Source: Paraphaeosphaeria minitans (taxonomy: Eukaryota > Ascomycota > Dothideomycetes > Pleosporales > Didymosphaeriaceae). From it: DNA of 64,000 nucleotides. The stretch lies in contig WJXW01000001.1 of assembly GCA_015832175.1 (NCBI GenBank), positions 1,178,001 through 1,242,000 on the forward strand, in the 5' to 3' direction. This document shows positions 63,272-64,000 of the stretch, in pieces; within the stretch, counting starts at the first letter, position 1, and each line of letters opens with the position of its first letter. Position numbers and translations under genes: made by a program. The notes under the pieces are model-generated. The model was not told the DNA's origin. It made no database searches and saw nothing but the letters and a program-made list of their open reading frames with translations.

Positions 63272-64000
63272 TGTGTGGCTGTTCGTCTTCTGAGCTTCAA
63301 TCGGGCTCCGCATAGAGATTGGCAGGTTGCTAGTCACTTTTCACTTGCAACGTACACATATGTAAGAAGTCACTCTAGGTCGCTTGAGATTGGCCATAGC
63401 CTCGTGCAGATTCTTCGCCATTTGTAGTGTCATTTCAAAGCTGACTCTGTATGGAGACCTCGGACGTAAAACATTCATTCTTTATTGCGGGTACACCTGA
63501 GAGATCGGCTCTGTATTGTCTATGGTGTCGGTCTCAAAATTCCTATCAGTCTTGTACTTTGAAAATGCTGTGAAAAGAGACGCGATCCCAGGGATTTACG
63601 TCTGAGCCTGACAGACAACCTCTCCGTTGTGCACCATGGTGGTGTCTTGTATCTTTTATCTGATGGAGCTTCATGATTAGGAAAAAGAGGATTACTTTGA
63701 TTCCTGGACGATAAAATGGTTTTGTGCCATTGTGTGAAAGAGGCTCATTGTTGATGCTCCATAGCCCGGCGTGTGGCAGCTACACTCGCTGGGAAGCTAT
63801 GCACTTCGGCAAGAAATGATCATATAGAGCACTTGAGGTCTTGAAAAGGATTCTAAGCCTGATACCTACGTGCAGCAAACCTCTAAATTTGTCTTCATGT
63901 CGGACGAGTTCCAGCGCTGGTGAGAATGCTGCAAGCCTACTACCTACAATGAGTCACATCATGATGGCTTCGGACTTTACCGCAATCACACTCTTCGATG
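63272..64000. other. Right edge of the window, no gene seen
   Basis: About 730 nt with short open frames only. Confidence 0.45.

Noticed and set aside
1..64000. CRISPR arrays, prophage, bacterial operons, polyketide or peptide synthase genes
   Set aside because: None of the corresponding repeats or domain motifs was seen; gene structure is fungal throughout.

Overview
The window reads as nuclear DNA of a filamentous ascomycete (Pezizomycotina), most likely a Dothideomycete. Genes are compact and lie on both strands. Introns are short (about 45-95 nt) with GT-AG ends and CTAAC/CTGAC-like branch sites. Conserved proteins (Prp5, Erb1, Npr3, Tim54, Vps24, Tma20, Sgt2) are recognisable from end to end. 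No bacterial operon, CRISPR array or phage structure was seen. All identifications come from reading the sequence; no database search was run.

Layout. 0-6 kb: left-truncated zinc-finger transcription factor (-), TTC1-like TPR protein (-), HAD phosphatase (+), ESCRT-III Vps24 (-), Hsp90 co-chaperone p23 (+). 6-20 kb: a gene-poor, partly decayed block with a CCCH-finger hypothetical gene, a GNAT acetyltransferase, and relics of a lactonase, an MFS sugar transporter and a MetAP2 copy, then one intact secreted Thr-rich protein. 20-28.5 kb: divergent PRP5 and ERB1, then a bHLH factor. 30-36.5 kb: an accessory group of DHA1 drug transporter, GST, decayed ERG26-like dehydrogenase and old yellow enzyme. 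36.7-48.5 kb: NPR3, a CFEM/GPI surface protein with a broken frame, TIM54, a tRNA-His locus, a seven-AT-hook protein, TMA20 and SGT2. 50-57 kb: a berberine-bridge-type FAD oxidase with three frame breaks and a Vrl1-like VPS9/ankyrin/PX protein. 57.6-58.6 kb: two TIR elements abutting on one shared TA. 59-61 kb: a GCN4/CpcA-type bZIP factor with a GCN4 site just upstream. 61-64 kb: essentially gene-free.

How the genes relate. Most housekeeping genes are independent units: ribosome biogenesis (ERB1, TMA20), splicing (PRP5), nutrient signalling (NPR3, CpcA), endosomal traffic (VPS24, Vrl1-like) and protein folding or targeting (SGT2, p23, TIM54). The transporter-GST-dehydrogenase-OYE group looks like a detoxification or small-metabolite neighbourhood that has lost one member.

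Most unusual observations. (1) A tRNA-His gene carries a normal-looking 16-nt anticodon intron plus a 66-nt insertion at the T-stem/T-loop junction. The insertion has GT...AG ends, a TACTGAC branch-like motif and an internal hairpin, like a spliceosomal intron or introner inside a tRNA. (2) Several otherwise intact genes are each broken by apparent single-base losses, mostly in short homopolymers, which could be assembly error rather than decay. (3) Two different TIR elements share one TA target.
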